Counted from the first letter of the stretch, positions 37,729-47,420 are shown. The stretch: DNA of 64,000 nucleotides from Vibrio sp. HA2012 (GCF_002812955.1 NZ_PFXK01000001.1:248001-312000); one strand, 5' to 3'. Made by a program: numbers and translations. The notes: generated from the sequence alone by a model not told the origin.

Positions 37729-38625
37729 GTATTTAGAGATCAGTTTTACTGCCGCATTAAGACGTTGCATCTCACTGCTGCTACCACCGGCATCAGGGTG
37801 ATAAATCCGGCAAAGTTTTTTGTACCTAAGTTTTAAGGTGTTGTCGTCCGGAAGATTATCCGGAGAATAGCCCAGTACGGCACAAGCAGTATTCAGTCTG
37901 GACTCTTTGCCCTGTTGCTGCTCTTTCTGTAACTGAGTATGCATTTTTACCATTTGTTTCTGCTGGAGGTTATGTTTTTTGCTGAGTTGATGAAGTTGTC
38001 GTGTCAGGCGGGCGGTATCCGATTTCAGTTTGTAAATGTGCTGACTTTCCTTCTGGCGGCGTGATCTTTTTACTACGGTGTACAGCAAGGCAAACAGTAG
38101 TACGGTTACAATGATGATGATGTCTGTCCGGATAGCATTATACTGCTCAGGCGGGGGAGATATTGGCTGTGGAATGTGGCTGTCATCAGAAGCGAGATCA
38201 AGCTGTTGAATTGCTGAAATTTGTCTGGCTCTGCGTTGGTTAAATTGCAGTTCCAGAACGCGGGAATAGGCCTCTTCCGCCTGAGGGTAGTGATGCTCTG
38301 CAGCTATCTGATACCAAACGGACGCCTGAATCAGATCCGGTGTCGGTTGTTGCTTTTCAAACCACAGTCCCAGTTCATATTGAGCCTGATTATTGCCAGT
38401 GGCGGCAGCCCGGGTATACCAATAGAGTATTTGCTGGGTATTTTTTTTCAGCCCGTCTTTTTGATAAGCATGAGCGAGTTCAAGTTGCGCCTGAATGTCT
38501 CCATTTTCTGCCTTATTTTGTACTTTATCTAAAGGTTCAGATCGGGTAGGCAGAGAAACAAAAAGTATCATGACGGATAACAGTATTACTATCGGGCGAG
38601 AAAAGTGAAAACGAGGATCGTTCAT
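37714..38625 (-). CDS. Sel1-repeat, membrane-anchored J-domain protein
   Basis: 303 residues with an unusual order: a signal or anchor helix (about 11-29), two Sel1/TPR-like repeats (about 40-112, with AQLELAHAYQKDGLKKN and AQYELGLWFEKQQP), a second membrane helix (about 167-186, DIIIIVTVLLFALLYTVV), a basic/coiled-coil segment (about 190-240), and a C-terminal J domain carrying the HPD motif at 276-278 (CRIYHPDAGG). If both helices span the membrane, the Sel1 part would be periplasmic and the J domain cytoplasmic, where it could recruit DnaK to the membrane. Partner unknown. It starts at the ATG at 38625, close behind the DUF2786 gene. Confidence 0.75.
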   Translation of the reverse strand: MNDPRFHFSRPIVILLSVMILFVSLPTRSEPLDKVQNKAENGDIQAQLELAHAYQKDGLKKNTQQILYWYTRAAATGNNQAQYELGLWFEKQQPTPDLIQASVWYQIAAEHHYPQAEEAYSRVLELQFNQRRARQISAIQQLDLASDDSHIPQPISPPPEQYNAIRTDIIIIVTVLLFALLYTVVKRSRRQKESQHIYKLKSDTARLTRQLHQLSKKHNLQQKQMVKMHTQLQKEQQQGKESRLNTACAVLGYSPDNLPDDNTLKLRYKKLCRIYHPDAGGSSSEMQRLNAAVKLISKYKKNS

Positions 38626-38638
38626 GATACTGGCTCTG

Positions 38639-39337
38639 TCAGGTTTTTTGTTTCAGCCTTTTTGAAGGCTGAGACCCATCTATAGGGCGGTTTACCGATA
38701 TCTTTCGTCCTTTTTTCAGGCCGACTTCATAGTCTGCGGTCAGGTTTTTCATCGCTTCTTTTAATTGTTTCTTGAAGGTTTCCCTGTCGATGTTTTTGAA
38801 TTCACGGTCAATATAGTTATTGATTTTGTTATTGGAGTCATCGTCTGGTGCAATTTCCGGTAGCTTTTCCAGTGCACCTTCGACCCAGCCGGAGACGAAT
38901 GAATTTACTCTGCGGGTAACTTCAGCACTGCTGGTTCCTGAACCGGCAAAGCTGTTCCGGAACTGTCCGGTATGCTCATTCATTTCTCTGTAGATAATAT
39001 CGAATGCAAAAGCAGCAAAAATCGCCCGGTCTGCTTCACCGATAAATTCTGCCCGCTTCAGTCCCTTATGATTGACCAACACGGCCTCAACCCCAAACTT
39101 TGTGTTGATTCCACGTATAACTCTTAATAGGGTAGAGCTGATGTGCGCAGGCAGCAAGTGTGTCGATTTGGTTTTACCCATTTTGATAAACTCAATATCA
39201 TCTTTGTCCAGACCATATTTAAGCATCAGCCTGTGAGCCATCCTGATCGCCTGAGCGGCTTCGTTCACATTTGCTGAATTACCGAGTTCCAGGCACTTGG
39301 CAATTTTTTTCAGGGCTTTTTGTTTATCTATCGACAT
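38639..39337 (-). CDS. DUF2786 domain protein
   Basis: 232-residue cytoplasmic protein. The N-terminal DUF2786 motif (about 5-45) reads KALKKIAKCLELGNSANVNE followed by AAQAIRMAHRLMLKYGL. The central part contains FIGEADRAIFAAFAFDIIYRE and the C terminus is rich in Lys and Arg (KKGRKISVNRPIDG), suggesting contact with nucleic acid, which is only a guess. DUF2786 proteins occur in both phages and chromosomes, and no biochemical function is established. It lies 13 bases upstream of the J-domain gene on the same strand, so they probably share a transcript. Confidence 0.75.
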   Translation of the reverse strand: MSIDKQKALKKIAKCLELGNSANVNEAAQAIRMAHRLMLKYGLDKDDIEFIKMGKTKSTHLLPAHISSTLLRVIRGINTKFGVEAVLVNHKGLKRAEFIGEADRAIFAAFAFDIIYREMNEHTGQFRNSFAGSGTSSAEVTRRVNSFVSGWVEGALEKLPEIAPDDDSNNKINNYIDREFKNIDRETFKKQLKEAMKNLTADYEVGLKKGRKISVNRPIDGSQPSKRLKQKT

Positions 39338-39454
39338 AATTACTGACTTTCAGATTTCTTCACTGGGGTGAGAAAAGTCAGCCATTTTACCGTTATCCAC
39401 GAGTAAGCTCAAGGTGTACAGTGGTTTTTGTTTTTTAATTTATTGATATATAAA

Positions 39455-39481
39455 TAAAAAAAGCTGCCAATAAGCAGCTTT
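39455..39481 (-). terminator. Terminator after the DUF3334 gene
   Basis: On the minus strand AAAGCTGC / GCAGCTTT with a six-base loop is followed by seven T, just past the DUF3334 stop. Confidence 0.85.
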
Positions 39482-39502
39482 AGGGGGTGAGTGTCTGTGT
39501 GG

Positions 39503-40189
39503 TTAAATGCCCAGTTCATCCAGCAGACTGTCCGCTGCACTCATGGAGATAGCATCTTCTTTCATGGCTTCAGTAGCGGCAAGTTTCATGCGTTCGGCTT
39601 CAAGAATCGCGTCCGGGCTTTCATCTTCTTCGATGTCAAAATCTTCCAACTGGATAAATTCTGTTTTATCCATCGCCAGCTCTAGATAGAAAATATTATT
39701 TTTCTCTGTAGAGAAAGTGACACGGCGAGCTTGAGGTCGATCCAGATTGGTATCTACCGAAAGCTGAACCTGTTTGGTGATTGCTAACATTTTGGGCTGG
39801 TTTTGGGTGATATTAGTTTTTAAATCTTTACGGATTTTATTGGTAAAGTCTCCAACCAGCTGGTTCATTAACTCTCCCAGAACATCGCCAACTTCATCTG
39901 AAGTATGAAGGATAGCCAGTTCTTCTTCAGGCATTCCCATGTTGCGCATGTAATTGGAATAAACTTCCAGAGCAGCCTGAGATGTAAAATTGATAACAAC
40001 CAGTCCGGAAAAGCCGCCGTCAAACAGAACAAAACAGCCGAAGTCCGGGCGTAGACAAGTTTTATTGATTTTTTGCACCATGGCGGAATAAGTTGTTCTT
40101 GAGCCGGTTGCTTCTGTTAGTACAGAAGAAACAGACTGGCAGAGTTTCAGTAAAATATCATCAGTCGTGACAACGCGATTTTTTTTCAT
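39503..40189 (-). CDS. DUF3334 (CheC/CheX-like fold) protein
   Basis: 228 residues from the ATG at 40189 (MKKNRVVTTDDILLKLCQSV), the family start; in-frame codons further upstream give a non-family extension. DUF3334 proteins occur in vibrios and related marine bacteria. The segment MPEEELAILHTSDEVGDVLGELMNQLVGDF (in outline) resembles the E-x2-N helix of CheC/CheX phosphatases (E..N in GELMNQLVG), so a phosphatase or flagellar-type scaffold fold is plausible but unproven. The C terminus is acidic (DIEEDESPD, SLLDELGI). It is divergent from ydiJ with about 195 bases between. Confidence 0.72.
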   Translation of the reverse strand: MKKNRVVTTDDILLKLCQSVSSVLTEATGSRTTYSAMVQKINKTCLRPDFGCFVLFDGGFSGLVVINFTSQAALEVYSNYMRNMGMPEEELAILHTSDEVGDVLGELMNQLVGDFTNKIRKDLKTNITQNQPKMLAITKQVQLSVDTNLDRPQARRVTFSTEKNNIFYLELAMDKTEFIQLEDFDIEEDESPDAILEAERMKLAATEAMKEDAISMSAADSLLDELGI

Positions 40190-40383
40190 TTTTTTACCAC
40201 TTACGAAAGAACGTGCGCTCATTATGAATAAAAACACGCATCGGGTCATTAAATTTGATGGGCATTTTTGTTTTTCTCAAATGACAAATGTTGTAAAGTG
40301 ACCGCAATCATAAAAATGCAATTACTCAGAATGTATTGAACCCAGGCTGACAGGGATCAGCGCTATTGGGAGCAGGAAGCAGA

Positions 40384-43300
40384 ATGTTACCAAGACTTGA
40401 ACTCCAGACAGATATTGATCCGGTTGTGATTAAATATCTTGATGAACTTTCTTATGCCGGTTTTTCCGGTGATATCGAAACTCAATATTCCAGCCGGCTG
40501 GCTGTTGCCACGGATAACTCCGTCTATCAACAACTGCCTCAAGCCGTCATTCATCCCAGAACAACAGAGGATGTTGTTCTTATCGGTAAAATCAGTGCTA
40601 AACCCGAATATGAACGGGTGACCTTTTCTGCCCGTGGTGGCGGTACGGGGACTAATGGGCAGGCACTGACCCGCGGCATCGTTGTTGACTTGTCCAGACA
40701 CATGAATAAGGTACTGGAAGTGAATGCCGAAGAAGGCTGGGTTCGGGTTCAGGCTGGTATCATTAAAGATCAGCTGAATGATGCGGTTCGTCAGTACGGG
40801 CTATTTTTTTCTCCTGAGCTTTCAACCAGTAACCGTGCAACCTTAGGCGGTATGATCAATACGGATGCATCGGGGCAAGGCTCTCTGGCGTACGGTAAAA
40901 CGTCAGATCATGTATTGTCAATTCAGGCCGTGTTTGCAGACGGTTCTGTCTATGAAACGGATAATTCATCCGGTCAGCCCGTTGAGGGTGAACTCGCTTA
41001 TACGGCGCTGCAGATAACGCAATCTGTCTGTACAGAAAAACGTCAACAGATCCTGGCGAAGTTCCCTCCGCTTAACCGTTTCCTTACCGGATATGATTTG
41101 AAGAATGCTCTGAGTGATGACGGCGAATTTAATCTGACGCGCGTGCTGTGTGGTTCAGAAGGTTCGCTGGCCTTTGTCACAGAAGCAAAACTGAATCTTA
41201 CTCCCATTCCTAACGTCCGGACGTTGGTCAATATCAAATACAACAGCTTTGATGCGGCGCTGAGAAATGCTCCTCTAATGGTCGCTGCGAATGCACTGTC
41301 TGTGGAAACTATTGACTCAAAAGTGCTGAATCTGGCGAAGCAGGATATTGTCTGGCATACCGTCAGTGAGCTGATCACTGATGTACCTGATAAAAATATG
41401 CAGGGGATCAATATCGTTGAGTATGCTGGACAGGATGAAGCTGAAATCAGCCAACAAGTCGGTGCGTTGACCGAACGGCTGGAACAGATGGTTGAAAAAG
41501 AAGAAGCCGGTATCATTGGCTATCAGGTCTGTGACGATCTATCGAGTATCAACAAAATTTATGCCATGCGTAAAAAAGCGGTAGGCTTGCTTGGGGCGGC
41601 AGAAGGAAAAGCTAAACCGGTTCCTTTCACTGAAGATACGTGTGTGCCACCGGAAAATCTGGCCGATTTTATTGCTGAGTTCCGTACACTTCTGGACAGT
41701 AAGAATCTTCAATACGGTATGTTTGGCCATGTTGATGCCGGTGTGCTGCATGTGCGTCCTGCATTGGATATGTGTGATCCTGCACAGGAGATGCTGATGC
41801 AGGAGATTTCTGACCGGGTTGTGGCTCTGGTATCAAAATACGGTGGTCTGATGTGGGGCGAACACGGTAAAGGATTCCGTTCAGAATACGGACCAGAGTT
41901 CTTTGGTGAAGAGCTGTTTACGGAACTGCGTCGGGTTAAAGCGGCTTTTGACCCGCAGAATAAGATGAACCCGGGTAAAATCTGTACTCCGCTAGACAGT
42001 AATGCCGAACTGGTCAAAGTTTCAGGTACCAAGAGAGCCCATTATGACCGGCAGATTGATGTTGAAGTCCGGGATAGCTTTAAGCAGGCGATGGAGTGCA
42101 ACGGTAATGGGCTCTGCTTTAATTATGACACCAGTTCACCCATGTGTCCGTCAATGAAGATTACTGCTGATCGCCGGCATTCTCCCAAAGGACGGGCGGG
42201 ACTTGTCCGCGAATGGTTGCGTCAGTTGTCAGAGAAAGGTATCGATATTCTGGATCTTGAGCAGCAGACTCTGGAGCGTACACCAACAATTAAGATGATG
42301 ATTGAACGGGTACGTAATAGCCTGAATAAGCGCCATGAAGACGATTTTTCTCATGAGGTTTATGAAGCGATGAATGGATGTCTGGCTTGTAAGGCATGTG
42401 CAACACAGTGCCCGATTAAAGTGGATGTTCCCAGTTTTCGTTCGCGTTTTCTGAATATTTATCATACACGTTATCAGCGTCCGCCTAAGGACTATCTGGT
42501 GGCGAACATTGAAACTATGTTGCCACTGATGGCTAAAGCTCCCAAATTGGTCAATGCAGCAATATCGCAAAAGTGGGTAGAAGATCTGACCAAATGGTCA
42601 GTAGGGTATGTTAATACGCCTTTGCTTTCGGTTCCTACGCTTAAGCAGAGAGTTGCAACGCAAGAGATCCGTCAATTTGATCTGCAGGCTCTGAGTGCTC
42701 TTTCTCAGCAGGAACGTGATGAATATGTTCTGGTCGTTCAAGATCCGTTTACCAGTTATTATGATGCGGAAGTAGTGGATGATTTTATCTCATTGATCAA
42801 AAAAGTGGGTAAAAAGCCGGTTCTGCTGCCGTTTAGACCCAATGGTAAGGCTCAGCATATTAAGGGTTTCCTGAAGCAGTTTGCCAAATCAGCGGAAAAT
42901 ACGGCGGCATTTTTATCACAACTGGCTGAACTTAATATACCTATGGTCGGCGTTGATCCGGCAATGGTACTTTGTTACCGGGATGAATATACCGAAATTC
43001 TGGGTGCCCGGCGTGGTCAGTTTGATGTGTTAATGGTACATGAGTGGATGTTGGATAAACTGGATACGTTTAAGATCAAAGGTCCTTCTTCCGAACCGCC
43101 GTGGTATCTGTTTGCACATTGTACAGAAAAAACGAAATTACCGAATGCAGAAAAAGAGTGGGTCACTATTTTTAAATTTTTTGGCGGAGTTCTTGAACCT
43201 GTGTCTGTCGGATGTTGCGGTATGGCAGGAACATTTGGTCATGAAGCGGATAAGCTACAGATGTCTCGTGATATTTATGACCTCAGTTGGGAACCTAACC

Positions 43301-43422
43301 TGCAAAAATTGCCTAAAGAACGCTGTCTGGTCACCGGATATTCATGCCGTAGTCAGGTAAAACGGTTTGAGGAGGCCAAACTGAAGCATCCTCTGCAGGC
43401 TTTGCTGATACTGCTTGGCTGA
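40384..43422 (+). CDS. ydiJ: D-2-hydroxyglutarate dehydrogenase YdiJ family
   Basis: Large FAD/iron-sulfur oxidoreductase of 1012 residues from the ATG at 40384 with AGGAAG upstream (E. coli YdiJ is 1018). The FAD-binding PCMH domain (about 45-270) has VTFSARGGGTGTNGQALTRG and FSPELSTSNRATLGGMINTD. The FAD-oxidase C-terminal domain (about 300-545) has GMFGHVDAGVLHVRP and WGEHGKGFRSEYGP. The C-terminal part has a [4Fe-4S] motif CLACKACATQCPIK (Cys at 666 onward) and a CCG-type domain with VGCCGMAGTFGH near 943. The enzyme oxidises D-2-hydroxyglutarate, a by-product of SerA, which lies in the same serine pathway as serC. High confidence. Confidence 0.92.
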   Translation: MLPRLELQTDIDPVVIKYLDELSYAGFSGDIETQYSSRLAVATDNSVYQQLPQAVIHPRTTEDVVLIGKISAKPEYERVTFSARGGGTGTNGQALTRGIVVDLSRHMNKVLEVNAEEGWVRVQAGIIKDQLNDAVRQYGLFFSPELSTSNRATLGGMINTDASGQGSLAYGKTSDHVLSIQAVFADGSVYETDNSSGQPVEGELAYTALQITQSVCTEKRQQILAKFPPLNRFLTGYDLKNALSDDGEFNLTRVLCGSEGSLAFVTEAKLNLTPIPNVRTLVNIKYNSFDAALRNAPLMVAANALSVETIDSKVLNLAKQDIVWHTVSELITDVPDKNMQGINIVEYAGQDEAEISQQVGALTERLEQMVEKEEAGIIGYQVCDDLSSINKIYAMRKKAVGLLGAAEGKAKPVPFTEDTCVPPENLADFIAEFRTLLDSKNLQYGMFGHVDAGVLHVRPALDMCDPAQEMLMQEISDRVVALVSKYGGLMWGEHGKGFRSEYGPEFFGEELFTELRRVKAAFDPQNKMNPGKICTPLDSNAELVKVSGTKRAHYDRQIDVEVRDSFKQAMECNGNGLCFNYDTSSPMCPSMKITADRRHSPKGRAGLVREWLRQLSEKGIDILDLEQQTLERTPTIKMMIERVRNSLNKRHEDDFSHEVYEAMNGCLACKACATQCPIKVDVPSFRSRFLNIYHTRYQRPPKDYLVANIETMLPLMAKAPKLVNAAISQKWVEDLTKWSVGYVNTPLLSVPTLKQRVATQEIRQFDLQALSALSQQERDEYVLVVQDPFTSYYDAEVVDDFISLIKKVGKKPVLLPFRPNGKAQHIKGFLKQFAKSAENTAAFLSQLAELNIPMVGVDPAMVLCYRDEYTEILGARRGQFDVLMVHEWMLDKLDTFKIKGPSSEPPWYLFAHCTEKTKLPNAEKEWVTIFKFFGGVLEPVSVGCCGMAGTFGHEADKLQMSRDIYDLSWEPNLQKLPKERCLVTGYSCRSQVKRFEEAKLKHPLQALLILLG

Positions 43423-43424
43423 CG

Positions 43425-43886
43425 ATGAGGATTGTCGAACTGAAAATCCCACCGGTATTTTTGTTTATTGCTACTGGTGGGGTGATGTACGGACTGCATG
43501 CTGTCGGGTTGAGTTTATTTGTTCCCTTTCCGATGCGATTTGTTTTTTTTGCTGTTTGCTTTTTTGCCAGCGGCATTTTCGGACTAGGGGGCATTTATGA
43601 GTTCAGGAAGCATAAAACGTCGGTACATCCGGTTGACTTGCATAAGGCTGTAAAGGTGGTCGATTCCGGTATGTTCAGCTTTTCACGCAACCCCATGTAT
43701 GTCGGCTTACTGCTTCTGCTGACAGGCTATGCGTATTATCTTCAGGATTTAATCAGTGTTGGCTTGTGTGGATTATTTGTATGGTATATGAACCGGTTCC
43801 AGATCACTCCGGAAGAGCGGCATCTTGAACAGAAATTTGGTCAGGAATATCTGGATTATAAACAGAAGGTAAGAAGGTGGTTCTAG
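43425..43886 (+). CDS. Isoprenylcysteine carboxyl methyltransferase-family membrane protein
   Basis: 153-residue integral membrane protein of the ICMT/PEMT methyltransferase type, with four hydrophobic segments. The SAM-binding C-terminal motif typical of the family is visible: FSFSRNPMYVGLLLLLTGYA, then RFQITPEERHLEQKFGQEYLDYKQKVRRW (in outline), the E-E-x2-L-x3-F-G-x2-Y signature. It begins two bases after the ydiJ stop (TGACGATG), so it is translationally close-coupled. In bacteria the substrate is unknown; prenylated protein is not expected. Confidence 0.83.
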   Translation: MRIVELKIPPVFLFIATGGVMYGLHAVGLSLFVPFPMRFVFFAVCFFASGIFGLGGIYEFRKHKTSVHPVDLHKAVKVVDSGMFSFSRNPMYVGLLLLLTGYAYYLQDLISVGLCGLFVWYMNRFQITPEERHLEQKFGQEYLDYKQKVRRWF

Positions 43887-43905
43887 TGACCACCTTGTTC
43901 TTTAT

Positions 43906-44631
43906 TTAAGCGGCAGAGGCTATTTGTTCCAGAAATGCATTTTTGCGTTCGTGGAAAAGACAAACTAACGCATCGACGGTATCTTGATCATAAGGCTTCA
44001 GGCCGCTGGCTATCATGCGTTTTTTACCACTTCCAATGACAAGGTCGTTTTCTTTAAAAGCAAAGTTCATGGTAACGACTCCGCGCTTGCCTTCTACATC
44101 AAAGGTCGAGCCTGTATATTCTATTTCCGGATGTGTCATATCCAGACGTTCAAATTCAATTTCCATGCTTTCGTAAATAACCAGCGGGCGCTGGCCATTG
44201 ATCATGACTTGTTGCTCTTCCATCAGAGGAACCATTATGTGTGGAAAGTTCATTCCGGAGAACTGTACGTAATTAGTCACTACATGCTCTATAAAGGCTG
44301 GGTCATAACTACGTTCGCCTTCCCGGGACATACTCAGGTACTCTTTACCGCTTTCATCAATAAGCGCACTTTCTTTTTCACACCGGTTTTCAACTTTCAG
44401 GCTGACTCCATCCGTCACCATGCCGGAAAAGGCGAAGCTCATCTTTTGGCTGATGCCTTCGGTCTTAAGCAGCACAGCAAAAAGAAGATCGCCCGGTACA
44501 CAAAAACGTTTACTGTCTTCATCGTGGATAGGGTTGAAGTCACCTGCAACCTTCTTGGCAAAGTGGCTTGCCTGTTGACGTGTAAACAGGATTTGTTCGT
44601 TTTCGTTTGAAAAATAAGAAGTTAGAAACAT
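43906..44631 (-). CDS. DUF3581 protein (hot-dog-like fold)
   Basis: 241 residues from the ATG at 44631, preceded by AAGAGAA; an upstream in-frame extension to 44679 is open but unlike the family. The DUF3581 pattern is clear: FTRQQASHFAKKVAGDFNPIHDEDSKRFCVPGDLLFAVLL (in outline), where HFAKKVAGDFNPIH resembles the hydratase motif of MaoC-type hot-dog proteins (D-x-N-P-x-H). An acyl-CoA hydratase-like fold is therefore plausible; activity is unproven. It converges with the methyltransferase gene and is separated from the small gene at 44808 by a divergent promoter region. Confidence 0.75.
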   Translation of the reverse strand: MFLTSYFSNENEQILFTRQQASHFAKKVAGDFNPIHDEDSKRFCVPGDLLFAVLLKTEGISQKMSFAFSGMVTDGVSLKVENRCEKESALIDESGKEYLSMSREGERSYDPAFIEHVVTNYVQFSGMNFPHIMVPLMEEQQVMINGQRPLVIYESMEIEFERLDMTHPEIEYTGSTFDVEGKRGVVTMNFAFKENDLVIGSGKKRMIASGLKPYDQDTVDALVCLFHERKNAFLEQIASAA

Positions 44632-44807
44632 GATTCTCTTTCTGTAGCCAAAACTGTGCTGAATTATATACAAAGTCATGACATAAATGGTCTATCCAGT
44701 GCGATTTATTTCGTTTTTTTACACGCGGACTAAACTTTAGGGCTACACTTAAAAAGTTAATAAATGGTTAACATGCAGAAAATTGTCAACCGAAAAGGAT
44801 AAAAATT

Positions 44808-45035
44808 ATGGCTAGGAAATTTACCCGCATTGAGTTTGAAGATGGTAGTGTTGTTGTAGTCAAAACTGCAGGCAGTGCCAGCAATAGCGATGAATACATG
44901 GTCGAGGGCAATCAGGTATCAAGCTGGGGATTTAATACCTGTTTCGAAAACATTTCTTATGGCAATCTGGTCAGCCGTGTCATTGATAATACAGGCAAGA
45001 GAGTCGTCAGAACGGTTTCTCATTCCATAAAATAG
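44808..45035 (+). CDS. Small uncharacterised protein, 75 residues
   Basis: I do not recognise a named family. The gene has a good Shine-Dalgarno sequence (AAAAGGAT, eight bases from the ATG) and its own strong terminator, so it is a real single-gene unit. The protein is polar and strand-rich (IEFEDGSVVVVKTAG, YMVEGNQVSSWGFNTC), with one Cys and a basic C terminus; no membrane segment or signal peptide. It could be a small cytoplasmic stress or RNA-binding protein, but there is no direct evidence. Confidence 0.6.
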   Translation: MARKFTRIEFEDGSVVVVKTAGSASNSDEYMVEGNQVSSWGFNTCFENISYGNLVSRVIDNTGKRVVRTVSHSIK

Positions 45036-45080
45036 CTGTGGGGCTTGAGTTCTGAACGGAACGAATCATTAAAAATACAA

Positions 45081-45105
45081 GGGAAGCCGGTTGGCTTCCC
45101 TTTTT
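45081..45105 (+). terminator. Terminator after the 75-residue gene
   Basis: GGGAAGCC GGTT GGCTTCCC followed by five T, 45 bases past the stop codon. Confidence 0.92.
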
Positions 45106-45172
45106 CGTTTGTAGTGAACCGCTTTCAGTAATGAGTAAAGAGACAAAACAAGGTGTAAGGACAGAAGCCGGT

Positions 45173-47206
45173 TTATTTCAGATAACCTGAATCACGCATT
45201 TGTTTAGAGACCTGAGCCTGAGATTGCTTGAGAGCTTCATTTACACTTATATTCCCCCGCAGTACTTCAGCTATATTTTCCCCGACCAGACTGCCGATAC
45301 CGACGAATTCCGGTATCCCGACATACTGAACGCCCACATACGGAACCTGCGTCTGTGTCTGTGCTTTTATACTGACGTTTTTCAGTGCATTTAATACAAA
45401 CGGTGCAAAAGGTGCTTTTTGCTGGTATTCCGCCGTTGAGTAGGTTGAAAGACGAGTTCCCGGAGGCACTGAAATCCAGCCGGAGTTTTTGGCAACACGT
45501 TGAATATATTCTCTGGATGTTGCCCAGTGGATAAATGTCATGGCTGCATCTTTATTGACTGAGGATTTGGGAATAGCAAGCGCCCATGACCACAGCCAGT
45601 TAGCCGGTCTGATATTCTTCGGCGCAGCAGCGAAACCGACTTTATCTGCAACAGATGAAAAATCAGGGTTATATAATTGTCCGGCGGCAACAGTAACATC
45701 TACCCATATTGCACAATGTCCCTGAGCAAACAGGTTCAGATTTTCCAGATAGCCATTTTGAACACTATCTGGAGGGCCGTATTGCGAGATAAGCGTGACA
45801 TAATAGTTTAATGCCGTCTCCCATTCCGGGGTTGTTAACTGAGGCTCCCATTTCTGGTTAAACCATTGCCCTCCAAAAGCATTGACAAAAGAGGTAACGA
45901 TGCTGGTGTTCTGCCCCCAGTCAGCTTTTCCTCTCAGGCATATCCCATATGTGCTGTTTTCCGGAGAATGCAGTTGTTGTGAAAATTTCTGAATGTCTGC
46001 AAATGTCGGCTGAGAAGGCATATGTATACCTGCGAGCTTAAACAGATCCTTACGGTAATAAGTCATAATGCTCTCGGCATAAAATGGAGCAGCGTATAAT
46101 TTATTTCTATAAGAAAGGGCTTCTCTCAGTGCTGGGAGAATATCTTCCGGCTGGTAATCATCAGGGAGCGTATCTAATGGCGTAAGCCAGTGTTTTTCTG
46201 CCCAGATAGGTACTTCGTAGTTGCCTATCGTCATCACATCAAAATGTGCTTCAGAGAGGGCCAGGTCGCTCAGCAGTCTGTGTCTGAGCACATATTCTTC
46301 CATTTCTTGCCATTCGAGTTTGATTCCGGGGTGTTGCTGCTCAAACTCATCGGACAGAGAACGCATAATTCTCATATCGGGATTATTTACGGTACCTATC
46401 GTCAGATGAACACTATCGTCGTGAACGGTACTACCGGGCAGCAATCCATGGCGAACCCTGATATTGTGTAATGTACCGTCTTTTTGCATTCCGTTCAGAC
46501 CACGGTTAAATGCAGTGGACAGAGTGTCACTGATCCCTGAAAATTTTGAAAATGCGATATGGAATTTTTCTTCAGATAATTCGGGTCGGACAAACTCTAA
46601 TCTTCCGATGTAGTGTGGGCGTTTATCTATCATCAGCTTTGCTGCTGTATATTTATCGATTAAAGCAAAATTGACTCGTCCTGCATACAACATGTCCAGA
46701 CTTTGCAAATCCCGATCAACTTTGATTAGTTTTATATCGGGAAACAAGTTGATGAGTGGCAGCAAACCGCTGTCCCGTACTAATGCGACCCGCAAATTTG
46801 CCAGAGTCTGTAACTTTTCCATCAGGCTATGAACCGTATATATCGCATAAGGAAAATGGTCTTCCTTTCGTTTCAACAATCCAACACTTCCTCCGGGAAA
46901 AGGTGCCGACATAATGAATTCTTTATCGATCCTGTCACCGGGGTATACCGGAACGATACCATCCAGTTTTAATTTTGGCAGCAGAGCCTTTGCCCTTGCC
47001 CATGGATAAAAAACAAGCTCAGTTGTATATCCCTCACGCCGGAAGGCTTCAGAGACGATATCACTAACATAGCCGTTGTTTGGTAGATTTTGGCCGATAT
47101 AGGGTTCTCGTTCCCCAGTGACCAGATGGACAGTCTTGCTCTGTGCAGACGTGGAAGGAATGAAAAGCATCAGGAGTAACATACAACACGCTTTGTTTAT
47201 TGGCAT
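45173..47206 (-). CDS. Fusion of two periplasmic binding proteins (SBP_bac_3 plus SBP_bac_1)
   Basis: 677-residue exported protein. The signal peptide is residues 1-22 (ending STSA before QSKTV). Residues about 25-255 resemble the family-3 amino-acid receptor fold (VHLVTGEREPYIGQNLP, FYPWARAKALLPKLKLDGIV in outline). Residues about 268-677 are a family-1 (sugar/metal type) binding protein, with LSDEFEQQHPGIKLEWQEM, PLDTLPDDYQPEDILPALRE, YRKDLFKLAGI and AMTFIHWATSREYI. It has no membrane segment and no kinase or cyclase output, and no permease or ATPase gene is near. AAGGAGG ten bases before the ATG indicates good expression. The fusion suggests a two-ligand receptor or a sensor for a membrane partner encoded elsewhere. 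It is the last gene before the prophage. Confidence 0.8.
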   Translation of the reverse strand: MPINKACCMLLLMLFIPSTSAQSKTVHLVTGEREPYIGQNLPNNGYVSDIVSEAFRREGYTTELVFYPWARAKALLPKLKLDGIVPVYPGDRIDKEFIMSAPFPGGSVGLLKRKEDHFPYAIYTVHSLMEKLQTLANLRVALVRDSGLLPLINLFPDIKLIKVDRDLQSLDMLYAGRVNFALIDKYTAAKLMIDKRPHYIGRLEFVRPELSEEKFHIAFSKFSGISDTLSTAFNRGLNGMQKDGTLHNIRVRHGLLPGSTVHDDSVHLTIGTVNNPDMRIMRSLSDEFEQQHPGIKLEWQEMEEYVLRHRLLSDLALSEAHFDVMTIGNYEVPIWAEKHWLTPLDTLPDDYQPEDILPALREALSYRNKLYAAPFYAESIMTYYRKDLFKLAGIHMPSQPTFADIQKFSQQLHSPENSTYGICLRGKADWGQNTSIVTSFVNAFGGQWFNQKWEPQLTTPEWETALNYYVTLISQYGPPDSVQNGYLENLNLFAQGHCAIWVDVTVAAGQLYNPDFSSVADKVGFAAAPKNIRPANWLWSWALAIPKSSVNKDAAMTFIHWATSREYIQRVAKNSGWISVPPGTRLSTYSTAEYQQKAPFAPFVLNALKNVSIKAQTQTQVPYVGVQYVGIPEFVGIGSLVGENIAEVLRGNISVNEALKQSQAQVSKQMRDSGYLK

Positions 47207-47420
47207 ACATTCCTCCTTAAATATTTAAGTAAGTATAGTCGGAGAAAAAGATCTTACATGCGTTGTGGTAAATACCCGAGCCAGTGAATTTTATATAAAT
47301 TAATGTTATAAGGTAGCGGTTTTGTGTTCCATCAGATACAATGCGCAACGTCACAAATCATAAGGTTAATTCGCGTTACTTCATTCTTTTCTCTGATTAT
47401 AAGTGCGTAGGTATTCCTGA

